Source: Planctomycetota bacterium (lineage in GTDB: Bacteria > Planctomycetota > Phycisphaerae > Phycisphaerales > Phycisphaeraceae). Taken from it: 64,000 bases of DNA. The position numbers and the translations under genes are program-made. Of the stretch, positions 33,430 through 40,447 are shown piece after piece. The notes below the pieces were generated by a model. It worked only from the letters and a program-made list of their open reading frames with translations. It was not told where the DNA came from and did not search any database. The number at the start of each line of letters is the position of its first letter. Position 1 is the stretch's first letter. The stretch is from the NCBI GenBank assembly GCA_024276075.1, contig JAJRXX010000070.1, positions 1 through 64,000 of the forward strand. The letters run 5' to 3'.

Positions 33430-33867
33430 ATGAAATTGGCCATTGAAGTCGCCATCGGGGTGCTGATCGAACAGATCGACGGGGCCCCGCACATCCTGAT
33501 CGCCAAGCGTCCCAAGCAGGCGGTGCTGGGTGGGTACTGGGAATTTCCCGGTGGCAAGCTCGAAGACGGCGAGAGTGCCTCGCAATGTCTCGTGCGTGAG
33601 TTCAAGGAAGAGTTGGGGATCGAGGTGCGCGTGGGGCAAGCATTGCTGAGTGTCGAGCACGAGTACCCTCACGGACGCATACGGCTAAACCCGTTTGTCT
33701 GCACTCGTTTGGCGGGTGAGCCTCGGAACATCAAGGTAACCGAACACCGGTGGGTGCGTCCCGATGAGTTAGGCAGCTACACATTTCCACCAGCCAACGA
33801 CACGCTGCTACAACAACTGACGGCTGTGATGGACGATATCGTCAATCACACGCCGGTTAGTGAGTAG
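33430..33867 (+). CDS. Nudix hydrolase, MutT-like
   Basis: The product is 145 residues from ATG 33430 (GTG 33418 is also in frame but coincides with the likely Shine-Dalgarno AAAGG). The Nudix box fits at residues 41-64: GGKLEDGESASQCLVREFKE then ELGI, preceded by LGGYWEFP as in 8-oxo-dGTP-cleaving MutT proteins. The ALLSVEHEYPHGRIRLNPF region is also MutT-like. It probably sanitises oxidised nucleotides. A short inverted repeat CACCTTT/AAAGGTG (33405-33420) covers the presumed ribosome site and could affect initiation. Confidence 0.87.
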   Translation: MKLAIEVAIGVLIEQIDGAPHILIAKRPKQAVLGGYWEFPGGKLEDGESASQCLVREFKEELGIEVRVGQALLSVEHEYPHGRIRLNPFVCTRLAGEPRNIKVTEHRWVRPDELGSYTFPPANDTLLQQLTAVMDDIVNHTPVSE

Positions 33868-33893
33868 GCGTTATATGCGAGGCTGTGCGATAT

Positions 33894-33976
33894 AGGTGTA
33901 TTCACCCGTGACTAAATGGTGTAGTTATCCCCACACATTGTGATGCGTGGGCTTCGGGGAGGGTGGTTATGAAACC
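33894..33976. repeat. Inverted composite REP (families D and E)
   Basis: GGTGTATTCACCCGTGACTAAATGG, followed by CCCCACACATTGTGATGCGTGGGCTTCGG, is the reverse complement arrangement of the pair seen at 13291-13352 and 47290-47365. It sits between convergent genes. Confidence 0.6.
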
Positions 33977-33989
33977 GACTCTAGACGCT

Positions 33990-34961
33990 CTACGCTGCGC
34001 GGGCTAGGGGTTGCTCGCCTCGCAGCACGCGCAGGAGGTTTTCGGTCGCCATCAGTGCTTGACGCTGGACGCTCTCAGAAGTGCGAGCGGCGATGTGCGG
34101 GGTCAGCAGGATGTTGCTGATCTCCTGGAACGGGTGGGGTGTTCGGATCGGTTCGTGCTCGAGCGCATCGGCGGCGTATCCGGCGAGCTTGCCGGTGACG
34201 CAAGCGTCGGCGACGTCGGCTTCGTTAATCAGCCCCCCGCGAGCGCAATTAATGATCATAGCTCCGTCTTTCATTAGGCTTAGCAGTTTTTTGCCCAGGA
34301 AATGACGGTTATCCGCGGTCAGATGCACGTGCAGTGAGAGGATGTCGGCTTTGCGAAAGATGTCCTCGACGCTCTTGGCCTTGGTGATGCCGTACTGCTT
34401 GACCCGGGCTTCGTCCCAGTAGAGGTCGTATGCAAGGACGTTCATTTCAAATGCCGCAGCGCGTTTGGCGACCGCCATGCCCGTGCGTCCCAGGCCGAGG
34501 ATTCCCAGTGTCTTGCCTGCTAGTTCGATTCCCGTGATGCGGTTCCACTTACCCGCTTTGGTCTGCGTGATGTGGGTGGTCAGATCCTTGGCCATGGTGA
34601 TCATCAGTCCGAAGACGTGTTCGGCCATGCTGGTGTGGTTTACCCCGGGTGTGTTGAGTACGGGTATGTCGTGCTCCTGTGCTGCGATGACGTCGACCGT
34701 GTCGAGCCCGACGCCGTATTTGCTGAGGCACTTGAGCTGAGGCAGTGCAGCTTCGATGACTTGGCGTGTGATCTGGTCGTTGCCGTGGAGGATGGCGTCG
34801 ACGCCGCCTTTGCCTTGGAGGTTACACGCAGCGAGTTGTAGCATCTGCTCTTCGGACAGCGGGCCGCGTGCGTGGATGATCTCGTGGCCCGAATCTTTGA
34901 GCAATTGGTGGTGTTGGCCCGGCGTGTCTTGGAAGCTGGTGGTGGTGAGCAGAATACGCAT
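33990..34961 (-). CDS. D-2-hydroxyacid dehydrogenase (phosphoglycerate dehydrogenase-like)
   Basis: This is an NAD-dependent oxidoreductase of the SerA/D-isomer 2-hydroxyacid dehydrogenase family, 323 residues without the C-terminal ACT domain of full SerA. The nucleotide-binding GxGxxG lies at 156-161 (GLGRTG). Catalytic residues fit R241 (INCARGG), E270 (LEHEP) and H289 (LLTPHIAARTS). KYGVGLDTVD and NTPGVNHTSMAEHVFGLMI are typical of phosphoglycerate dehydrogenases. The substrate is not certain; glyoxylate/hydroxypyruvate or phosphoglycerate are possible. It stands alone, with a repeat cluster at its 3' end. Confidence 0.9.
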   Translation of the reverse strand: MRILLTTTSFQDTPGQHHQLLKDSGHEIIHARGPLSEEQMLQLAACNLQGKGGVDAILHGNDQITRQVIEAALPQLKCLSKYGVGLDTVDVIAAQEHDIPVLNTPGVNHTSMAEHVFGLMITMAKDLTTHITQTKAGKWNRITGIELAGKTLGILGLGRTGMAVAKRAAAFEMNVLAYDLYWDEARVKQYGITKAKSVEDIFRKADILSLHVHLTADNRHFLGKKLLSLMKDGAMIINCARGGLINEADVADACVTGKLAGYAADALEHEPIRTPHPFQEISNILLTPHIAARTSESVQRQALMATENLLRVLRGEQPLARAA

Positions 34962-35131
34962 GGTAGAACCTCGCTTGTCTTTGATTAGCGGTCTGGGATC
35001 ACTCGTGTCGGATCAGCCGGTTTTGGATGATCCACCCTTGTGATCCGGCGAAAGGCCCTTAATGACTATCGGCTCTTATTGGACGCAACCTAACCAAGGG
35101 GCATCTATTTCAATGGCTATATGAACACCTG
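34962..35131. other. Gap upstream of the dehydrogenase gene, no feature
   Basis: No gene, palindrome or matched repeat was recognised before the family B element starting at 35132. The 35237-35384 stretch after that element is likewise featureless. Confidence 0.4.
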
Positions 35132-35236
35132 ATACGCATTGCGTATATTTTTAGCGCGTCGTAAATGATGTTCAGTTATTGTCTGTTGGGTCCCCGCGTT
35201 CGCAGATATCGCGCTAAAATTTATCTCGATTGGTAT
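35132..35236. repeat. Family B element, copy 6 (inverted)
   Basis: The only copy in the opposite orientation: ATACGCATTGCGTAT (35132-35146) to ATTGGTAT (35229-35236), 105 bp. Its ends can pair further through TTTTTAGCGCG and CGCGCTAAAA, so the element can fold as one long hairpin. Confidence 0.8.
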
Positions 35237-35384
35237 GACAGGTTCCAATAATGGGCGGGTACAGCGGTTTGTGGTATGTGGTTACACTGGATTGAGCCTT
35301 TTCAGCGTGGGGCAACTGGGTATCAACCGTCGAGAGGGGTGAACCGATGTTAATAACAACAACCCGTGTGGTTTTGAGTGTCGG

Positions 35385-36641
35385 GTGGGTGACGAGGTCA
35401 TTTCTTTAACCTGGGGTGGTTCGGTGGCAGCAGATCAAGAGCCAGAGGGCGGGACGTTCCGCATCGAGCAATTTAGCTCTGTGTCGGACGCGGATACAGC
35501 GGTGCCGACAGTCCCACAACTTGAGGGCGAAGCTGAAGACCAGGAGCCGAATGTCGCGCTGTGGCTGTGGTATTTGTTCTTTGCACCCAAGCGATTTTTT
35601 CGTCATTTTGTAATCGACTCGATGCCGTTTTTGACGGTCCTGTGCGCGTGGGCGTACGGGATGACCAACGTAATCGATCAGATCGAGACGCGGTATATAA
35701 CGGGGCGACTCGATACGATGGCGGTGCATCTGTCGAAGGATTGGGGGTTTTATTTTGGTATTGTGCTTGGCATGGGTGCGTTTAGCGGGTTGATGTACTA
35801 CGCAATCGGGGGTTGGTGGTACCGCAAACGTCTGGATTGGAGCGGTGCGGATACGTCGGATCGTCGGCTGGTTCGGCGGGTGTATCTATATGCTTCGCAG
35901 GTGATAGCTATACCGGTTGTATTTATGATGTTGGCGCAGAGCACGATGCACAAAAATCCGATCGACATGTTTGAGTCGCCCAGCGTGTGGCCGATGTTGA
36001 TCCTGGTTTTTCCGTTCTGGTCGATCTGGACGAGTTACCGAGGTGTGACGACGGTGTACGAGGGCGCGGCGCGAAAGAAGTTGCGGTTGTGGTTTTTGAT
36101 CTTGCCGATGCTCGTGATGGGGATTTTTGTGGGAGGGACATTTGCCGCGGGTGTGGTGATCGAGGTGGGGAATCTCAACGAGCCGCCTGACCTGTCGAAG
36201 ACGAACGTGTATCAGAGCGGGACGATGGGGTTTGAGTATCCGGGTAACTGGAGCATCGATACCGATGAGGGGATCGACCCCGACATGTATGTCGGGATTG
36301 AGGCGATGCAAGACGCATTCGTGAACCTGATCATTTACGAATCGCCTGCGATGGCGGAAGAAGAACTGGCACAGACCGTGGCGTCGTTTCAGCAGGGAGC
36401 TACGAGGTGGCGAGATCAGTTCCCGATGTCGCGGTGGGGGTCACTATCGGGCACGGGAGTGACGGCTGTGGCGGACTTAGACGGCAAGCCGTATCGGTAC
36501 ACGCTGTTTGTCAGTGAGGTGATTCCGGGTTGGTACATCGAGACACGAGAGATATGCTTGGCGGAACAAGAGAATACAGTGGACCCTGGTTTTGACCTGA
36601 TCCGGTCGACATTCAAAATCCGTAGCCGATCGAGACGGTAG
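35385..36641 (+). CDS. Membrane protein with Yip1-like domain and PsbP/DUF1795-like C terminus
   Basis: The product is about 418 residues. After a polar N terminus of about 60 residues, FFAPKRFFRHFVID and five or so membrane helices (for example FPFWSIWTSYRGV, LPMLVMGIFVGGTFAAGVVI) resemble Yip1 family proteins. The last 140 residues form a soluble domain starting YQSGTMGFEYPGNWSIDTDE that resembles DUF1795/PsbP-like folds, presumably extracytoplasmic. The start is uncertain: GTG 35385 gives the longest frame, while GTG 35424 has a G-rich sequence upstream. Function is unknown, and the neighbours are unrelated. Confidence 0.75.
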   Translation: MGDEVISLTWGGSVAADQEPEGGTFRIEQFSSVSDADTAVPTVPQLEGEAEDQEPNVALWLWYLFFAPKRFFRHFVIDSMPFLTVLCAWAYGMTNVIDQIETRYITGRLDTMAVHLSKDWGFYFGIVLGMGAFSGLMYYAIGGWWYRKRLDWSGADTSDRRLVRRVYLYASQVIAIPVVFMMLAQSTMHKNPIDMFESPSVWPMLILVFPFWSIWTSYRGVTTVYEGAARKKLRLWFLILPMLVMGIFVGGTFAAGVVIEVGNLNEPPDLSKTNVYQSGTMGFEYPGNWSIDTDEGIDPDMYVGIEAMQDAFVNLIIYESPAMAEEELAQTVASFQQGATRWRDQFPMSRWGSLSGTGVTAVADLDGKPYRYTLFVSEVIPGWYIETREICLAEQENTVDPGFDLIRSTFKIRSRSRR

Positions 36642-36744
36642 CGTGATAGCGGCCCGATGGGGTACGAGTATCTAGACCCCATCCCAAAACCCAAACAATA
36701 AGATCACCGATAACGACTCTGCCGGTGTAAACCTTTGTCATTTA

Positions 36745-36896
36745 CACTGGCGGGCAAGCCCCCAGTGGCACCCGATCAAACCGCATCTCCCCTCCAGGGG
36801 AGAGGTTGGGTGAGGGGTGAAAACCCCGTAAATCATGGGCATACGACCCTCCCCCTACCCCCTCCCTGACAGGGAGGGGAGTTATGAAACTAGTTG
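36745..36896. repeat. REP hairpin followed by family G repeat
   Basis: An inverted REP with stem CACTGGCGG...CCCAGTG and tail GGCACC (36745-36772, same type as those flanking the RAYT gene) is followed by a family G unit (36785-36890) ending GTTATGAAAC. The rest of the 36642-37157 gap shows no feature. Confidence 0.7.
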
Positions 36897-37157
36897 TAGT
36901 CATCCAAAACGTCCACCATCGCTTATATCGCGATGGTCATGTCGCATCTAAGCATAGTGCAAAAAGTAGCTTCCGGGATCAGCCGATACAAGCGGTATGA
37001 ACGGGCGATCGCTGTAGGTGCGACGACTGTTATCGGGGGCGTGAGCGTTGCAGGGGGTACAGGCTGCGCCGGCGTGATGATCGGCGCAGTGGGAGCAAAG
37101 GTCACGCACCTGTCGTCGACAGCGCGATTGTTAGGACTGCGGGATCGGGAGGGTGTC

Positions 37158-38192
37158 GTGAAAGCCGCGAGGGCTGTTAGTGCAATAAGAGTCGTGGCAG
37201 GGATTCTGGCGTCCCTGTTGTTGGGCGCGCAGGCGTCGGCGGTTAGCACCACTCGTGGTGTGTGGAATTTCGACGTGACCAACCACCCGGTGGCGTCGAG
37301 TACGGTGGTGGGCAACAGCGCGCTGGAGACCACGGTCCTCGCAAAGTACAGCCAATTTGGCATCAATCGGTCGTACGACTCGTTCAGGGCACCGGTGCCT
37401 CCGCCATCGGCGAGCGACAACGCGGCGTGGCACGTAAAGCTGAACGCGGCGGGTGTTACGCCTTATTTTCTGGTTAGCGATGCCGCGGCGACAATCGATC
37501 TGAGTGTGATCCAGGCGCAGGTGATTGATTTTAATAACGGCCGCCCGGCCAACGAGCAGTACGCGGGGGTGAAGCTGGACCTGGAGCCTCAAGCGGACCC
37601 GGCGTGGAACGCTGCCGACACGTCGCTTGCGGCATCGATCAACCGCCGCGACATGTTGAACACACTGGAAAATTCATTTTCGTCGGTGCGGTCGCTGCTG
37701 GACGGTGCGGGTCTAAATTCAATGCCGATCTTCGCGGATTTGCCGGTATTTTTCGATAACCTGGATGGCTTCATCGGCTGGGGCGAGGGTACGGGCCTGA
37801 CGGCTACGCAGGAGCGGGACCAGTGGTTTACCGATCTCGCGTCGTCGCTGGACGGTATCACACTGATGGCGTTTGGCACGCCGTTTATCAACGTGATCGA
37901 ATCGAACGTGAGTTGGGAGATCAGCAACTTCACAAAGGACGTGCGGGTCGCGCTGGAGGTGAACATACCCGGAACGTGGACGGACTTGGCTGACTTCTTG
38001 GCGGCGGCGGATCAGATCGAGGCGTTCTACAACATCCCGGCGAACAACCCGTCGGGGCACTCGATCGGGATCGACATTCAGGACTTCGCGCAGCTATTTG
38101 ACGCTGCTGCACCCGAACCGATGACCGCGGTGCTCAGCTTTATGGGACTGGGCGCGCTGCTGACGCAACTGCGACGGCGGTCGATGGTGTGA
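37158..38192 (+). CDS. PEP-CTERM sorted exported protein, possibly glycosidase-like
   Basis: The GTG at 37158 is chosen because GGGAGGG lies four bases upstream and the product then begins with a signal peptide (basic start, VVAGILASLLLGAQASA). The open frame continues upstream to 36933 without support. The 344-residue product has alternating strand/helix segments with YAGVKLDLEPQ and DGITLMAFGTPF, reminiscent of TIM-barrel glycoside hydrolase-like proteins, then the tail APEPMTAVLSFMGLGALL and RRRS, a PEP-CTERM signal. The glycosidase link rests on fold-like motifs only. A surface location after exosortase processing is likely. Confidence 0.78.
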   Translation: MKAARAVSAIRVVAGILASLLLGAQASAVSTTRGVWNFDVTNHPVASSTVVGNSALETTVLAKYSQFGINRSYDSFRAPVPPPSASDNAAWHVKLNAAGVTPYFLVSDAAATIDLSVIQAQVIDFNNGRPANEQYAGVKLDLEPQADPAWNAADTSLAASINRRDMLNTLENSFSSVRSLLDGAGLNSMPIFADLPVFFDNLDGFIGWGEGTGLTATQERDQWFTDLASSLDGITLMAFGTPFINVIESNVSWEISNFTKDVRVALEVNIPGTWTDLADFLAAADQIEAFYNIPANNPSGHSIGIDIQDFAQLFDAAAPEPMTAVLSFMGLGALLTQLRRRSMV

Positions 38193-38269
38193 TCAATCGG
38201 GGCGGTTTGCGTGCGACGCGCTTCCGGGATCGGGTAGGTTGTCGAGGCAGTGCAAAGCGCGGCGTGGCC

Positions 38270-38356
38270 CCGGGTGTGTTCACCCGGGGCTAAATAGTGG
38301 TGTGGGGAGGTGTAAGGTTGCGCGTGGGGGTGCCACTGGCGGCTTGCCCGCCAGTG
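38270..38356. repeat. Family D palindrome and REP at the 3' side of the RAYT gene
   Basis: GCCCCGGGTG-tgtt-CACCCGGGGC (family D) is followed by a REP with head GGTGCCAC and stem CACTGGCGG/CCGCCAGTG (38329-38356), 9 bp before the RAYT stop codon. The REP is an inverted, almost identical copy of 38969-38996 on the other side of the gene. Confidence 0.8.
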
Positions 38357-38364
38357 CGGATGAG

Positions 38365-38946
38365 TCAGAGCAAAAGTTCTGCAGCAGGCATGCCTTGCAC
38401 CTGGGGCAGGTCGGCGTCATGACGATCCGTTGCGTTGAAATAATGGTGCCAACTGGACCACCTCCATTGGTCGGGCCGATCGCACAAGCCTCGGTGAACC
38501 GGATTGGCATGGATGTATTGAAGGGATGACGCCAGGACTTTGCCTGATTCGATGTGGCGGTCGTAACCCGAACCCTCCTGCCAGAAGCGGAACACTTGTT
38601 TACCCGGTCGCTCTTGGATGAAAATCTGATGAAATCGGGCGTTGTGGTTTTCTTGCAACCATTGCTTGGCTCGATATGAATGTGGTCGTTTGATGGCATA
38701 AAGCAACGAAGAAACACGAGCTTCGGGGGTGATTGGGAAAACAACGAGGTGGACGTGTTCGGGCATGTAGACAAAGCCCACCACTGTGAAACCATATAGG
38801 GTTGCGGCGGCATCGATGGCTCTGGAAAGCATGATCTTGATGGGGTCGGGTTCGAGCAGTGGGAGACGACGGTAACAGGAGAAAGTCAATTCGCGGGCGT
38901 GCCCGGGTAGGTCGATGTGCTTAACAGTCTTCCGGTGTCTGTGCAT
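38365..38946 (-). CDS. REP-associated tyrosine transposase (RAYT, IS200/IS605-like Y1 HUH)
   Basis: This is a single-strand DNA transposase-like protein of 193 residues. The HUH motif is H64-V-H66 in GFVYMPEHVHLVVF, the catalytic tyrosine fits Y144 in SLQYIHANPVHRGL, and the typical RAYT ending WRWSSWHHYF (161-170) is present. RAYTs bind REP hairpins through a conserved head next to the stem and are thought to disperse them. Here the gene is bracketed by two inverted REPs (38329-38356 and 38969-38996), with at least ten related hairpins elsewhere in the window. There are no IS-type flanks or second gene, so it looks like a domesticated RAYT rather than an active insertion sequence. Confidence 0.92.
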   Translation of the reverse strand: MHRHRKTVKHIDLPGHARELTFSCYRRLPLLEPDPIKIMLSRAIDAAATLYGFTVVGFVYMPEHVHLVVFPITPEARVSSLLYAIKRPHSYRAKQWLQENHNARFHQIFIQERPGKQVFRFWQEGSGYDRHIESGKVLASSLQYIHANPVHRGLCDRPDQWRWSSWHHYFNATDRHDADLPQVQGMPAAELLL

Positions 38947-38968
38947 ATGGGTTTATTACGTGAGAACA

Positions 38969-39046
38969 CACTGGCGGGCAAGCCACCAGTGGCACCCTGC
39001 CAGGGAGAGGGGGAAGAATGCCCGGCAGGATGCCGGGCCTACAAAA
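38969..39046. repeat. REP and GC-rich palindromes at the 5' side of the RAYT gene
   Basis: A REP in inverted orientation (CACTGGCGG...CCACCAGTG, tail GGCACC, 38969-38996) is followed by CCAGGGAGAGGGGG and a GCCCGGCA/TGCCGGGC hairpin (about 39018-39038). The REP ends 23 bp upstream of the RAYT start codon. Confidence 0.75.
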
Positions 39047-39050
39047 CTAT

Positions 39051-40280
39051 TCATTCAAGGATGAGCAGCTTGACTGGTATGCCACTAGCTGTAGGCATCA
39101 CCTGATTCAGAACGGTAGCGTTTAGTGGGAGCGTTTCTGGAACAAGAAAAACATCGAAGTTTTCTGGGATTTCTCGTTCGGAAGGCAGTTGTAAGCTCAG
39201 AGCGTCTCCTAACAATGAAAGCTGTGTCTCCAAATCGTCTAACGTATTCTGAGGTAGTTGGCTAAGTGCGGAAACGATTCGGGTCCGAACTTCTTCTGCA
39301 AAATTCCCGTAAACCACGATCCTCGGTAGGTTATCTGGCGGGGTGGTTGCACCTGTAAAACTGAACGGGTCCATCCTGACGCGGTAAAACCCCGGTAGAG
39401 AGGTGTCGGGCTCAAACAATATTGAAAGGGGGATGTGTACATCGGTTTTCCCGACTCGGACTGGGCCCACGAAAAGATCGATCGAAAAAGAAAAGATATA
39501 CCCAAACCCTTTGACGTTTCTATTCGGTGGTGACAATTGTGTGTGTGTGATATGTGGAACGAAATACATGCGGAACTGTCCGGCACCATCATTGCCCCCA
39601 AGCCGAACCCGGCTGTCACCGGCAAGTGCCTCGCTGATGCCGTTTGACAGGGTGTTGAAAATTTGACGGGTCAACCGAGACATGTCAATGAGCGATGCTG
39701 GGTCCGAGTTAGTAAAGGGGATGGCGAAATCGTTTTCTTCAAATCGTGCTAGGAAACTTGCGCCGGGATGTCGAACTCCTTGGAGTCCGCCGAGAGAAGG
39801 TGCCGGTAGGAAGTTAGAAAAATTTTGCTCGAGTGGCGAGTCAATTAAGTCGGCCCTGACTCGGACGGCGGCTAGATCACCGATGTGGTTGTTAACGAAA
39901 GAGATCGGATCGGATCCGGTGGCGATGGCCAAATCCAGATCGTTGCTCTCTGGATGAATCGTTCCTCGTGAGATGCTCAGGAAGATGTAGGTTTCGCTGA
40001 GGGGGATTCCCGTGCGGTTCACCGACAGAGTAAGCCCGGCTAAGTTTTGTGCGTTTGCTAGGGGCACAGAGGCGACACGGGGTGAGGAATCTGTGTTTGA
40101 CGACCGCGAGACGGTGAGTGTTATCTGCCCGGTTGGGTCACCTAAGCCGTCGGTTGTGTTAAGTGCTCCGGTTGCGGTTGCTGATTGTGATTGCAAGCTG
40201 CGGTTGCATCCAAAGTTCAGGAAGCTTGTAAGTAACACAAAAGCGGAGGTCGTAATGCGTAGGGTATTGTGTTCTTTCAC
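39051..40280 (-). CDS. Putative lipoprotein of unknown function, 409 aa
   Basis: The signal TSAFVLLTSFLNFGC has a lipobox (N-F-G-C) with the acceptor cysteine at residue 25. The mature part is rich in Ser/Asn/Asp and beta-prone, with no recognised domain; it ends PVKLLILE. The GTG start at 40280 has AAGGA nine bases upstream. Its base composition is visibly more AT-rich than the neighbours, and it lies directly beside the RAYT gene, so horizontal acquisition is possible. An outer-membrane anchored lipoprotein is the only functional inference. Confidence 0.75.
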   Translation of the reverse strand: MKEHNTLRITTSAFVLLTSFLNFGCNRSLQSQSATATGALNTTDGLGDPTGQITLTVSRSSNTDSSPRVASVPLANAQNLAGLTLSVNRTGIPLSETYIFLSISRGTIHPESNDLDLAIATGSDPISFVNNHIGDLAAVRVRADLIDSPLEQNFSNFLPAPSLGGLQGVRHPGASFLARFEENDFAIPFTNSDPASLIDMSRLTRQIFNTLSNGISEALAGDSRVRLGGNDGAGQFRMYFVPHITHTQLSPPNRNVKGFGYIFSFSIDLFVGPVRVGKTDVHIPLSILFEPDTSLPGFYRVRMDPFSFTGATTPPDNLPRIVVYGNFAEEVRTRIVSALSQLPQNTLDDLETQLSLLGDALSLQLPSEREIPENFDVFLVPETLPLNATVLNQVMPTASGIPVKLLILE

Positions 40281-40447
40281 CTTGTTTATCCTTTCGAGAG
40301 TCTAGCCATCCATGGCTTGCTATAGCACATGCCAAAGCAAATAAAAGTAGGAATGTTCAATGTTTCAATCAATCCCGACCGTGTGGCTTGGCATCAGGAT
40401 ATCGTAATTTCCGGTCGGGTGAGGGCCTGCGGAAAGATTAGTTGCGA

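Noticed and set aside
35347-35409. ATG at 35347 as the start of the Yip1-like gene
   Set aside because: It is in a different frame and reaches a stop codon after about 20 codons.
36933-37157. In-frame N-terminal extension of the 37158 PEP-CTERM gene
   Set aside because: There is no ribosome site at 36933, whereas GGGAGGG and a signal peptide start support GTG 37158. A signal peptide would be buried in the long form.
38365-38946. RAYT as a complete IS200/IS605 insertion sequence
   Set aside because: There is no accessory tnpB, and the ending and single-copy setting with REPs on both sides fit a domesticated RAYT better.
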